DNA of 64,000 bases from Bradyrhizobium guangzhouense (GTDB lineage: Bacteria > Pseudomonadota > Alphaproteobacteria > Rhizobiales > Xanthobacteraceae), in assembly GCF_004114955.1 (NCBI RefSeq), contig NZ_CP030054.1:248001-312000 (forward strand), written 5' to 3'. The notes beneath the pieces are model-generated. The model did not search any database, was not told the origin of the DNA, and saw only the letters and a list, made by a program, of their open reading frames with translations. Below are positions 19,276 to 27,763 of this stretch, piece after piece. Position numbers and translations under genes: made by a program. The number at the start of each line of letters is the position of its first letter. Position 1 is the stretch's first letter.

Positions 19276-20295
19276 CTAAGCCCCGGTGGTCTCCTCGGAT
19301 CTGTCCGATTTGCAAAACGTCTCGAACAGGTTCGGAAGCTGGGTGATAAGAAAGTCCGCGAACAACGCCGGGACCTTCTTGTCGATGGTCAACTTGAGTT
19401 CTCGATCGCCCTGACGGACCTGAGCGATGCGCTGTCCATCTGAGGCGAGCACAGCAGACGATCGCGCGAATTGGCGAGTTGCAGCAGGTTTATTCGCGGC
19501 CGAGAACACCGTCAGAAATCTGTCGTCTGACTCACGGCCGGCGAACTTGTCGTCCCCGATCGCCGCCCTTACGCGGTCGATCACCGACGCATCCGCCAAG
19601 AGATCAGCAAAGCTCTGCCATCGCCCGCGGCCAACCTTTGGGGCCTTGCCAATAGCATCGATAATGTCGGGCGGAATGGATCTCGCAACCGCAATCAGTT
19701 TTGACGCTTCGGCCCTATCGACTGCGAGCGCGTCTTGAACGACTGCGCGCTTGTGCCCGGCATCTTCGATGCGCATTGCGAACATCGCGCGCTCGATGAA
19801 GCTCAAATCCTCCCGCGGCGCGTTCTCAAGGCCTTGTGCCACGACGAGGGCTTCGTCGGAGAGCGGTTTTAGGATCGCTTTGACGGCAATACCCAGCTCG
19901 CGCGCGGCACGCACCCGGCGATGACCATAAGCGCTCTGATATCGTCCCGGCATTGTCGGATGCTTGCGGACGAGGACAGGAACCTCCTGGCCGATCTGCG
20001 AAATCGATTGCTTGAGAAGTTCGTAAGAAGCCGTGTCGTCGTCGCGAAAACGATCAGACACGGGCGAGGGATCTATCAGACCGGGATCGATCTCTACGAT
20101 CGTCGCGCCAGATGTGAGCTTGTCCCGAAGCTCCTGATTCTCCTTCTCAACTTCTGAGAAAGATTCCTTCAGCGAGCGCACAGCACCTGACGACACCCGC
20201 GCCAGCGGCGCTGGTGCTGTGTTGTCAGCTGACAACGGACTCGTCTGAGGTGCGGCAGTAAAAAGCCCCCTGATAGCATCCGTGCGCTTGCTCAT
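19276..20295 (-). CDS. repB: Plasmid partitioning protein RepB (ParB family)
   Basis: 339 residues. It has an N-terminal leader, then the ParB/sulfiredoxin nuclease-like domain with VLVRKHPTMPGRYQSAYGHRRVRAARELG split into its usual blocks (about residues 95-125), the DEALVVAQGLENAPREDLS helix segment, and a helix-turn-helix region around 150-200. RepB binds parS sites and, with RepA, segregates plasmid copies. The ATG at 20295 is chosen because it overlaps the repA stop (ATGA); an in-frame GTG nine bases earlier is possible. One parS palindrome lies inside its own coding sequence near the N-terminus. Confidence 0.93.
   Translation of the reverse strand: MSKRTDAIRGLFTAAPQTSPLSADNTAPAPLARVSSGAVRSLKESFSEVEKENQELRDKLTSGATIVEIDPGLIDPSPVSDRFRDDDTASYELLKQSISQIGQEVPVLVRKHPTMPGRYQSAYGHRRVRAARELGIAVKAILKPLSDEALVVAQGLENAPREDLSFIERAMFAMRIEDAGHKRAVVQDALAVDRAEASKLIAVARSIPPDIIDAIGKAPKVGRGRWQSFADLLADASVIDRVRAAIGDDKFAGRESDDRFLTVFSAANKPAATRQFARSSAVLASDGQRIAQVRQGDRELKLTIDKKVPALFADFLITQLPNLFETFCKSDRSEETTGA
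20221..20236. other. parS site 1 (inside repB)
   Basis: Perfect 16-bp palindrome GTTGTCAGCTGACAAC, matching the repABC parS pattern GTTNNNNGCNNNNAAC. Centromere-like binding site for RepB, here within the 5' part of repB. Confidence 0.85.
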
Positions 20296-21503
20296 CGTCC
20301 CCACACCTTCTTCAGCAGCTGCACGATCTCCGCATTGATAGCATCGACAGATTCAACCGCCCTGTCATAGGCGCCGCGTCCGACGGATCCGCGGTCAAGC
20401 TCATAGAGCGATTGTTTTGTCAGGCCAGCATTGGAGATCGCAGTGGATTTCCAGGCTGTCGCTTGCAGCACGTTTTCGCGGAACAGATTGCGCAGCAGCG
20501 CAACGATCTGAGCCTCAGGCACGTCATTCGGATCATGGCGCGTGATCACATAGCGGATGAAATCGTGATCGAGGCGGCCGCCCGCCTCCTCGATGACGGA
20601 CATCAAATCCGACGTCATCAGAAGGAATTGGCTCATCGATGCGACATCGACCATCTGCGGGTGGATTGTCACCAGCATCGCCGTCGCCGCATTCAAAGCG
20701 CCCATCGTCAGGTAGCCGAGCTGAGGTGGGCAGTCGATCACCACGACATCATAGTCGTCGCTTACCTGATCGATTGCGCTCGCTAGGCGGCGAAAAAAAA
20801 GATCATGTCCACGTTCGCGGCGCTCGACCATGGCGCGCGGCGTGTGATGCTCAAACTCCATGAGTTCGAGATTGCCAGGCACTAGGCCTATACCCTCGAA
20901 ATAGGTCGGCCGCACAACTTCACGCATGGGGCGGCGCTGGTCGTCATAGCGGATGGCGCCGTAAATGGTTTCGCTTTGCCCAATGTCGAATTCCGGCTGA
21001 TAGCCGAACATGGCCGACAAAGAGGCTTGCGGATCGAGGTCGATGGCCAGAACTCGAAAGCCGGAAAGGGCGAGATATTGGGCCAGATACAGGGCGGTCG
21101 TTGTTTTGGCCGAGCCGCCCTTGAAATTAGCGACCGTGATGATTTGAAGCTTTTCGCCGGGGCGCCGCCGTGGGAGAAAATCAACTGCCTCCCGCGGGCG
21201 GGCTGCAGCCAGATAGGCCCGCAGCTCATTCACTTGAGCTAAGGTATACGACCGCCGCCCGCCATGACCGATCGCGGGGGCAGGTCCCAGGCCGTCGAGG
21301 GAAAGTTGCCGCAAATAGCCGTCTGACACGCGAACGATCTTGGCCACCTCTCCGGAGGAGAACGGGCGAAGAGTCTTGGCAGCCGCTGGTGGAAAAAGGG
21401 CGGCGCCCAACGAGCGGAGTTGACCAGAGAGTAGAGTGGCATGGCAGGAAATGCGCGCGCTCGCTGTCTCCGGCCACCCCTCCTCTGTCTCAAAAACTCT
21501 CAT
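20292..21503 (-). CDS. repA: Plasmid partitioning ATPase RepA (ParA family)
   Basis: 403 residues from the ATG at 21503, which follows a GGAAAG and gives the usual RepA length; a TTG 81 bases upstream is open but less likely. The N-terminal region (about 45-100) is an HTH used for autorepression. A deviant Walker A box KGGSAKTT follows at 128-135, then VLAIDLDPQASLS (A'), VVIDCPPQLGY (Walker B) and the ParA C-terminal region. RepA ATPase drives partition with RepB-parS complexes and represses the operon. First gene of repABC. Confidence 0.94.
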   Translation of the reverse strand: MRVFETEEGWPETASARISCHATLLSGQLRSLGAALFPPAAAKTLRPFSSGEVAKIVRVSDGYLRQLSLDGLGPAPAIGHGGRRSYTLAQVNELRAYLAAARPREAVDFLPRRRPGEKLQIITVANFKGGSAKTTTALYLAQYLALSGFRVLAIDLDPQASLSAMFGYQPEFDIGQSETIYGAIRYDDQRRPMREVVRPTYFEGIGLVPGNLELMEFEHHTPRAMVERRERGHDLFFRRLASAIDQVSDDYDVVVIDCPPQLGYLTMGALNAATAMLVTIHPQMVDVASMSQFLLMTSDLMSVIEEAGGRLDHDFIRYVITRHDPNDVPEAQIVALLRNLFRENVLQATAWKSTAISNAGLTKQSLYELDRGSVGRGAYDRAVESVDAINAEIVQLLKKVWGR

Positions 21504-22412
21504 CTTTCCAATCCAAAACGGTTTTTGCAGCTCAGACGGCGGATTACCGTCTGCAGACTCAACACGATTCCCGAGTCGGCGCAAGAATGAAAGGATTAAC
21601 TTTGCGCGCTCGCTCCTCCAGACCCATTCATCGCCGACCCCCCGCCACCCACAGCCACCTTAGCCGTCGAGGCATTGTGCGCGGCAGCGCCAGCGATCAA
21701 GGTGTCACCGGCCGGCGTTGGCCGCATCCTGCCCCGCTTTGGATTAAGCCGCATACGGATCTGGAACTGGCGGGCCGGAGCGCCGCTCAGCCCGGCGGGG
21801 CTTCCGTACCGACGTTAGAGGCTTCGCCAGATTCTCAGTACCGGCTATCGCATCACTCATGATTCCCAAAAGGGGACAGCCGCGGCGCCAACCATGAGTT
21901 CATCCGCGTCGCGACGCGAAGCTTCGTGCCTGGCTTTTTCCCAAATCCGCCGTGACGAGGAAAGGTGCGGTGCCTTTCTCAACACGATGTCATCACCTAC
22001 TTTTGCGGCCTCAACATCCGGCATGAGCGACAACGGCTTTGTTATCGCGCCAAGCCTTCGCCAAGGGAGAGAATGGCGGTCACTAGGCCCGGCCACAAAG
22101 AAACGGGAAAGACCGAGCGCATTGCAGGCTTCGCTACGCGAGCGGCCACGCGCCTAGGACCCGCTATAACATGGTACCGTCCGCACGCGGCCCGAGGCCA
22201 AACCACCCGCCATGACCACGGATGACCTCCTCACCGCCTTAACTCCGGAAGAGGTCCGAGCGGTGAATTAGTTGGCGGGTTTTCTGATGCTCGCCGTTGG
22301 TTCAGGGCTACCTGGGCCACCCCGGACTCCTCCTTGGTCGCTCGGGGCTTCTGAGCCTAGCGAAACGAGCGGCAGGTGAACGGACCCCACGCTCCACGGT
22401 TGCCACGGCACT
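21504..22412. other. Upstream region of repABC, no recognised gene
   Basis: About 900 bases that should hold the repABC promoter and RepA operator on the minus strand. I did not find a strong promoter by eye. A 19-codon plus-strand frame starting MTTDDLLTALTPEEVRAVN ends at a TAG near 22271 and could be the start of a truncated small protein; I do not recognise it. Confidence 0.4.
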
Positions 22413-22428
22413 GTTGTCAGCTGACAAC
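22413..22428. other. parS site 2
   Basis: Perfect palindrome GTTGTCAGCTGACAAC, between repA and the IS481 element. Confidence 0.85.
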
Positions 22429-22593
22429 ATGCGGGACAACTAGCGGCAAGGGAAACGGATGACGCCTGGAGACGGCGAATGGCGCTAGCGTTCGCGTTGC
22501 GCTGTCCAATCCATCAAGCGGGCAATGGTGCGGCACGAGCGAGGAATGCGCCACCCGCTGCTTGCATGCCGGGCGGGGGGCTGGATGGGTACA

Positions 22594-23929
22594 GACCGGG
22601 CTGAGTGCTGACAGATTAGACCGGGTTGATTCCTGACAGGCAAGGCTCGTCTGATTCGAAGGAGGATCAGGCGATGCCTTTCAGGGAGAGCAGTCCTGTG
22701 GAGGAGCGTGTCGCGTTGTTTCGAGAGTACGAGACGGGGGCATTTTCGGTGACGGAGCTGTGCGCGCGGCACGGCGTCAGCCGAGAGACGTTCTACGTCT
22801 GGAAGCGGCGTCGGGAGAGCGGGGAGCGGCGCTGGTTCGAGGAGCGCAGCCACGCGGCGGCGAGTTGCCCGCATGCGACGGCGGGGCGGCTGGCCGATCG
22901 CATCGTCGCGACGCGGCAGCGGTTTCCGCATTTCGGCCCGAAGAAGATCAAGGCATGGCTTGAGCATGAGCGGCCGGAGGTCGACTGGCCGGCAGCCTCG
23001 ACGATCGGCGACATCCTGAAGCGTGAGGGCCTGGTCGAGGCGCGTCGGCGCCGACGCCGGGCGATTGCGCAAGGCGAGGTGGCGGCGCCGGCAAGCGCAC
23101 CCAACGAAGAATGGGCGATCGACTTCAAGGGCTGGTTCCGAACCCGCGACGGCAACCGCTGCGATCCGCTGACCATCACCGATGCGGCGAGCCGCTATCT
23201 TATCGAAGTGCGCATCGTCGATCCGACGGGGGCGGGCGTCAGGAGCGCCCTGGAACGTGTTTTCAAGGACATCGGCCTTCCCGCCGCGATCCGCTCCGAC
23301 AATGGTGCACCGTTTGGATCGACGGGGGCGGGCGGCCTTTCGGCGCTCTCGGTATGGTGGCTCAAGCTCGGTATCGAACCGCGCTACATCCCCCCGGCGA
23401 GCCCGCAGGACAACGGCCGGCACGAGCGCATGCACCGCACGCTGAAGGCCCAGACCACGAAGCCGCCCGCGGCAACGGTCGCCGAGCAGCAACGCCGCTT
23501 CGATGCCTTCCGCCACCACTTCAACCAGGAGCGGCCACATGAGGCGCTCGACCAGATGCCGCCCGTCAAACTCTGGCAGTCGCCCTCGCGCACCTTGCCA
23601 CGCCGTCTCGATGACCCTTGGTACGACGCCGATCACGAGGTTCGCCGGGTGCGTCCCACCGGCGATATCAAATGGCGCGGCGAGCACGTTTTCGTTGGCG
23701 AGGCGCTCGCAGGTGAGCTCGTCGGCCTCTGTGAGCACGACACTAGCGGCCACCTCGTGCGCTTCTGCGGTCGCGATCTCGGGCTGATCAATTGCGAGCG
23801 GCGTTTCCTGCGCTTTGCTCCGCCGCGCGCGCGGCTCCGCATCGCGCAGGAAACGCCGCAGACAGGAGAACAATGATCGAATATTGTCAGGCATCAGCCC
23901 GGTCCAAAATGTCAGGAATCAACCCGGTG
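22594..23929 (+). mobile_element. IS481-family insertion sequence, apparently complete
   Basis: One intact transposase gene is flanked by long imperfect inverted repeats. Each end holds two tandem subrepeats of the form ACCGGG(C/T)TGATKCCTGACA, about 25 bases apart (left 22594-22638, right 23885-23928). Paired subrepeats are probably double transposase-binding sites. I could not identify a target duplication. The element lies inside the parS-bearing region, between parS copies 2 and 3. Confidence 0.8.
22674..23876 (+). CDS. IS481-family transposase
   Basis: 400 residues, intact. The N-terminal HTH has ERVALFREYETGAFSVTELC and RHGVSRETFYVWKRR. The integrase core (rve fold) has the DDE residues in EEWAIDFKGWF (first Asp), PAAIRSDNGAPFGS (second Asp) and QDNGRHERMHRTLK (Glu), followed by the HHFNQERPHEAL motif. 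The C-terminal domain with DPWYDADHEVRRVRPTGDIKWRG is typical of the family. The ATG follows a GGAGG some ten bases upstream. It probably represents the most recent insertion in the window, since the other transposases are broken. Confidence 0.93.
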   Translation: MPFRESSPVEERVALFREYETGAFSVTELCARHGVSRETFYVWKRRRESGERRWFEERSHAAASCPHATAGRLADRIVATRQRFPHFGPKKIKAWLEHERPEVDWPAASTIGDILKREGLVEARRRRRRAIAQGEVAAPASAPNEEWAIDFKGWFRTRDGNRCDPLTITDAASRYLIEVRIVDPTGAGVRSALERVFKDIGLPAAIRSDNGAPFGSTGAGGLSALSVWWLKLGIEPRYIPPASPQDNGRHERMHRTLKAQTTKPPAATVAEQQRRFDAFRHHFNQERPHEALDQMPPVKLWQSPSRTLPRRLDDPWYDADHEVRRVRPTGDIKWRGEHVFVGEALAGELVGLCEHDTSGHLVRFCGRDLGLINCERRFLRFAPPRARLRIAQETPQTGEQ

Positions 23930-24200
23930 GACCATGCAACCCGCGCGATTGAAGTACTCGCATACCACGCCACTGCCCCCGAAGGGGCCTCCAACTTTTG
24001 GTCGAGCCTCGACAGTCCCAGCGGGGACTAGACTGCACCCCAAACCGACACAGATGGACTGGTCGGGTAAGGCGCTTGAGGAAACTACATTGTTGATCCG
24101 GCAATTTACCGCTCGGATGGATCCATCCCGCTCGAGACGATCCCCGCTCGGAACCGGCTCAAGAGCCTTTGTCTCGTAGTCTGCGGTCGGCCCCCGTACT

Positions 24201-24216
24201 GTTGTCAGCTGACAAC
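24201..24216. other. parS site 3
   Basis: Perfect palindrome GTTGTCAGCTGACAAC, to the right of the IS481 element. Confidence 0.85.
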
Positions 24217-24274
24217 ATCTTGTGCGATGTGGGGGAGGGCAAAAGAGGCGCGATGAGAAAGCAGGCGAGTCGGC

Positions 24275-24290
24275 GTTGTCAGCTGACAAC
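24275..24290. other. parS site 4
   Basis: Perfect palindrome GTTGTCAGCTGACAAC, 58 bases after parS site 3. Confidence 0.85.
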
Positions 24291-24415
24291 ACCTCCTAGG
24301 TGATCTGCAGAATTCCGACGGGTCGCCCATTCGAGCACTTGTAGCCCGCGCGTCCGGCGAAACATGGTTAATGCATTTTAATGGTGAATCCGACACCAAC
24401 ACTTCGCAGCAAAAC

Positions 24416-24431
24416 GTTGTCAGCTGACAAC
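24416..24431. other. parS site 5
   Basis: Perfect palindrome GTTGTCAGCTGACAAC, 125 bases after parS site 4. The three right-hand sites form the densest part of the array. Confidence 0.85.
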
Positions 24432-24941
24432 ACAGCCTAGCTCAATCTAGGCCTTTGATACAGGCGTTCTCACGACTGGCCAGAGCGAGTGAAGGCCCGC
24501 GAAGCTCCAAATCGAACTACGGTTGGCTAATCGTTCGAACCCTTCTTGAAGAAGTCTCGTAACCGTTCTTTGACCATCCGCCGATACGCCGTTAGCTGGT
24601 CGGAACTGAACTCTTCAAGACGACCGTTGCCACGCCTACTCGCCAAATCTGGCTGCTATCTCCGCGAGGGGTAGTTCTCGATATGACCTTCGCACCGCCG
24701 CTACAGACTGCCTAATCATGCGCCAGACTCATGCGGGGCCCAGTGGGGGGCCATCGCCGCTTGTAGATGAGCCGCCCAGCAACTGCCCCCGCCGGTAGTA
24801 ATGATGCCAACCGGGTTGCTCTACAGCTCTACAGGCGGACGGCCGAGGAAGGAGAATAGAGGCTAGGACTCCGACATCGGTTTAAAGACCGATCGGCACT
24901 AACGCTTGCACGCTCATCATAGCAGTTGAAGCTATGTCGCT
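24432..24941. other. Gap with a possible minus-strand protein relic
   Basis: About 510 bases. On the minus strand, ending near 24530, one frame reads GRLEEFSSDQLTAYRRMVKE then RLRDFFKKGSND and a stop, with LAEIAARFGE in the neighbouring frame just upstream. This looks like the charged helical tail of a decayed protein that I cannot name. Nothing else is recognisable. Confidence 0.3.
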
Positions 24942-26147
24942 ATGACGGAAATTAGCGACATGATAGCTTCCGTGTCGCCGATTCTCATCAAAGTTATCAA
25001 GGCGTTGTCTAGTAGCTACAAAATACCAGAACCGTTGCCCTGGTCGGCGATTGCACTTCCGCTCGCAGCCGCGGAAGATGCTTTAGCCCGTCTAGATGAG
25101 CGCCTTGCGAAAAGCCCAATCCGAGACGGTTGGATTAGTCGGACGCACTTCACCGACGCATGCGCCACTCTATGGCTGGAAGGCGAACTCGTCCACCTCG
25201 AAGATCTCGTTCTTCATGACGCTGGCATGGATGTTCGTGCGCCAACTCACGAGCTGAGCCGAGCTCGCGATGTACTCCGCGCCCGCCGGCGCATTCACCG
25301 CGAGGGCCCCGACTGGGCTCTCTCGTCCGTCGGGATCACCGATCTGCGCGGGTTAGCCGGCACAAATGGAATAGAAGAGGAGGACTGCGAACCGCCGAAC
25401 ATCGGAACTACGCATCATGAGGCGGAGCAGGACAGCCATGTGCCGAGAACCCACGACTACTCTTCTGTAACTCAGAGCAATGACGGACTCGCGCAGGCTT
25501 TCGCAGAAATCGACGCCGCGATCGCCAAGACCGACCAGATCTTAACCAGCGATCTCCGTCGAATGACCGAGCGGGATCCACTGGTCTACGACCCCGATTG
25601 GGACGAAGAAAAGCGTCTTGCCGTCTGGAGACGCGGCCTTCAGCAAAGCAGGAGCCTGCCTCCGACGCTCGCGGCGGCCATTGCCGCGGACAGCTGGCGC
25701 AGTCTCGAGCCCCTTCAGCACCGACCCTGGCTTGGCCAGCTGCTTACGTCTGCGCTGCTAGGTCATCGGAGAAAAGCACGCTCACACCTGGCTTGCCTGC
25801 ATGAGGGGCTGAAGACGATCCCGCGTGAGCGACGCCGCTCGCGCGACCTTGCAACCCGTCTCGTCGCGGAGCTTGAGGCCATCACGGCCGCTGGTGAGAT
25901 TGGCCTGAAGACGCACGACAGGTGGCTGAACGAACGCACTCTGATGCTTCGAAGGGTGGCCGGCCATCGATCGACGTCGAAATTGCCGGCGCTTATCGAT
26001 TACGTCTTCAGCCGGCCAGTCGTTTCTGCCGGCATGATCGCAGAAGAGCTGGATATCACACCGCGTGCAGCATTGAGTCTCGTAAATGAGCTTGGTCTGC
26101 GCGAGACCACTGGACGAGGGCGTTACCGAGCCTGGGGTGTTCTCTAA
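24942..26147 (+). CDS. DUF1612 / RHE_PE00001-type plasmid protein with HTH domain
   Basis: 401 residues. The N-terminal part contains PLPWSAIALPLAAAEDALARLDERL, split in family style, and the RDGWISRTHFTDACATLWLEG and LVLHDAGMDVRAPTHELSRA motifs of the DUF1612 family. A less conserved acidic linker spans about 145-185. The C-terminal part ends with a winged-helix-like region (VVSAGMIAEELDITPRAALS, LVNELGLRE). These proteins occur next to repABC loci on rhizobial plasmids; function is not established, and DNA binding is inferred from the HTH. No strong Shine-Dalgarno precedes the ATG at 24942; a second ATG lies 18 bases later. Confidence 0.8.
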   Translation: MTEISDMIASVSPILIKVIKALSSSYKIPEPLPWSAIALPLAAAEDALARLDERLAKSPIRDGWISRTHFTDACATLWLEGELVHLEDLVLHDAGMDVRAPTHELSRARDVLRARRRIHREGPDWALSSVGITDLRGLAGTNGIEEEDCEPPNIGTTHHEAEQDSHVPRTHDYSSVTQSNDGLAQAFAEIDAAIAKTDQILTSDLRRMTERDPLVYDPDWDEEKRLAVWRRGLQQSRSLPPTLAAAIAADSWRSLEPLQHRPWLGQLLTSALLGHRRKARSHLACLHEGLKTIPRERRRSRDLATRLVAELEAITAAGEIGLKTHDRWLNERTLMLRRVAGHRSTSKLPALIDYVFSRPVVSAGMIAEELDITPRAALSLVNELGLRETTGRGRYRAWGVL

Positions 26148-26716
26148 AAAAGATAACCTACCCGAGTGCCAGCAGACGACCAATCTGCCGGTTCCTAATG
26201 CCCGCAGGATCAACCCCGCCATCGAGAATTCCCGAGACTCTTGAAAAATACAGCTTGCGCCCAAGCGGGCCTCCGCACCGATTGATCCCCTCCTCCATGA
26301 CTCGAACTCAACAAGAGAGATGGACAAACGGCCGATCTGCCGCAGGCTTCGTTCTCGTGACCTTGGAACGGCCTAAAGTCCTGCTGCCCATGCCGTTGCG
26401 GCGCTTGAGCTCGGCGGCTCTCCTAAGCTCAGCCTGCCGCGAACGGACAGGGGACTCGATGCTCGTGACCACCCACAGGCGAAAACGATAGCGGGTGGTG
26501 GGCTTGTCGATGGGGCTAAGGCCCATGTATCATCTGCATCCTTTCCTTGGGCTCCGGCGCTACGAGAATGACAGGGTATCCCGACCGCGGCAATCGTATC
26601 CCGTTGCGTGGTGTCGCTGGCGGCGATCACCGCGATCGTAGGCAGGAGCCGGGCAGATCAGCTGGCGATTGCCGGAGGGCTGAAGGCTGAAGGCTGCATC
26701 ATTCATTGGCAGCGGT
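26148..26716. other. Gap without recognised gene
   Basis: About 570 bases. The segment near 26580-26640 resembles the 3' flank of the IS256 relic at 5300-5370, so it probably includes the outer end of a second IS256 copy. Otherwise nothing recognisable. Confidence 0.35.
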
Positions 26717-27112
26717 TTACAGAGTCATGCAACAGCCGCGTTGGACGGCCCATTCATCATTATTTTGCTCGAGCGGGATCGCGCCGATCAGGCGTACGAT
26801 GGCGTCTTCGTTCAGGAAGATGCCGACCACCTCGGTGCACCGCTTAATCTCGTCGTTAAGGTCCTCGATTGGGTGGTGGAGTGCTGCTTGGTCCGGGGCT
26901 GCGGCGAGAAGGTCACATAGGCCAGCACATCGGTCCAAGCCTCGCCAGCAAGCGCGCAAGCTTGGGCAATTTTGGCGGAGCTGGTCGGCGACCTTGCACC
27001 ATTGCGCCTTTTCTGTCTCCGCATCGTCTGGGCAAACGCAGTAGCAATGAACGCTGAGACGACGCGGCGTCCACTTTTTTGCCGGCATGCGCCGGGGCGT
27101 TGTTAGAGGCAA
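26717..27112 (-). pseudogene. C-terminal remnant of an IS256-family transposase
   Basis: The minus strand encodes EKAQWCKVADQLRQNCPSL, then EIKRCTEVVGIFLNEDAIVR and LIGAIPLEQNNDEWAVQR in shifted frames. These are the last third of the same transposase type seen at 5369-6523. The catalytic N-terminal two thirds are absent. Confidence 0.7.
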
Positions 27113-27291
27113 TGCCGGAGACGCCGATGTCAGCGTCCGCCGAACGCCCTGAAATAGTGTTCGATCAAAAATTGCTGCAGATCCTCGTCTGCCCGCTGAC
27201 TAAGGACCCGCTGGAATTTGGCTCGGCCAAGCAGGAGCTGATCTCGCGATCGCGCAAGTTCGCTGACCCGCCCGTTTTCATAATCCGTTAG
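27112..27291 (+). pseudogene. Trm112-family protein, truncated
   Basis: The start matches small Trm112/YcaR-like proteins: MSASAERP, then [27 protein letters not shown]. The Cys of ILVCP is present, but the frame ends after [10 protein letters not shown], where intact proteins continue with YPIRDGIPIML. Trm112 relatives are about 60-residue zinc-binding partners of methyltransferases or stand-alone proteins. The C-terminal third appears replaced. The start may be ATG 27112 or 27127. It abuts the IS256 remnant. Confidence 0.65.
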
Positions 27292-27305
27292 GCAAAGCGG
27301 CGATC

Positions 27306-27321
27306 TGGCACGGGATTTGAT
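27306..27321 (+). promoter_or_regulatory. Sigma-54-like promoter upstream of the PII gene
   Basis: TGGCACGGGATTTGAT: the -24 half is perfect and the spacing correct, but the -12 half reads TTGAT instead of TTGCA, losing the C of the key GC. It lies 104 bases before the PII start codon. PII genes of the GlnK type are classically NtrC/RpoN controlled, so this is probably the native promoter in weakened form. Confidence 0.45.
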
Positions 27322-27424
27322 CTCAAGAGCCTGGGTGCTCGGGTAGTGAAACTTTACCGTCGTGGCGAACAAGTCGAGAAACGCCCGGCCACTTCCGGGC
27401 CGGGCCCAAGCGGGGATAGAACCC

Positions 27425-27763
27425 ATGAAAATGGTTATGGCAATTATCAAGCCATTCAAGCTGGAAGACGTCCGTGACGCCCTGACCGACATTGGTGTTC
27501 ACGGTCTCACGGTGACAGAAGTCAAGGGATATGGCCGTCAGAAGGGCCATACGGAAATCTATCGCGGCGCCGAATATGCCGTGAACTTCCTGCCCAAGAT
27601 CAAGATCGAGGTCGCTGTCGCTTCTGATCAGGTCGACAAGACCATCGAGGCCATCACGTCCGCTGCGAAAACCGGGCAGATCGGCGACGGCAAGATCTTC
27701 GTCATCAATCTCGTCCACGCGGTCCGCATCCGCACCGGAGAGACCGACGCCGCGGCCCTTTGA
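27425..27763 (+). CDS. glnK: Nitrogen regulatory protein P-II (GlnK/GlnB type)
   Basis: 112 residues, the standard PII length. It starts MKMVMAIIKPFKLEDVRDAL, has the T-loop with the uridylylation site Tyr51 (HTEIYRGAEY), KIKIEVAVA before the B-loop and GKIFVINLVHAVRIRTGE at the C-loop. PII trimers sense ATP/ADP and 2-oxoglutarate, are uridylylated by GlnD, and control ammonium transport, NtrB/NtrC and glutamine synthetase adenylylation. The ATG at 27425 follows a GGGATAG. A glnK would normally be followed by amtB; here no transporter gene follows, so the glnK/glnB assignment rests on the protein and promoter only. Confidence 0.9.
   Translation: MKMVMAIIKPFKLEDVRDALTDIGVHGLTVTEVKGYGRQKGHTEIYRGAEYAVNFLPKIKIEVAVASDQVDKTIEAITSAAKTGQIGDGKIFVINLVHAVRIRTGETDAAAL

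Noticed and set aside
22485..23894. A 469-codon frame antisense to the IS481 transposase.
   Set aside because: The transposase strand carries the full DDE domain and fits the inverted repeats; the antisense protein resembles nothing.
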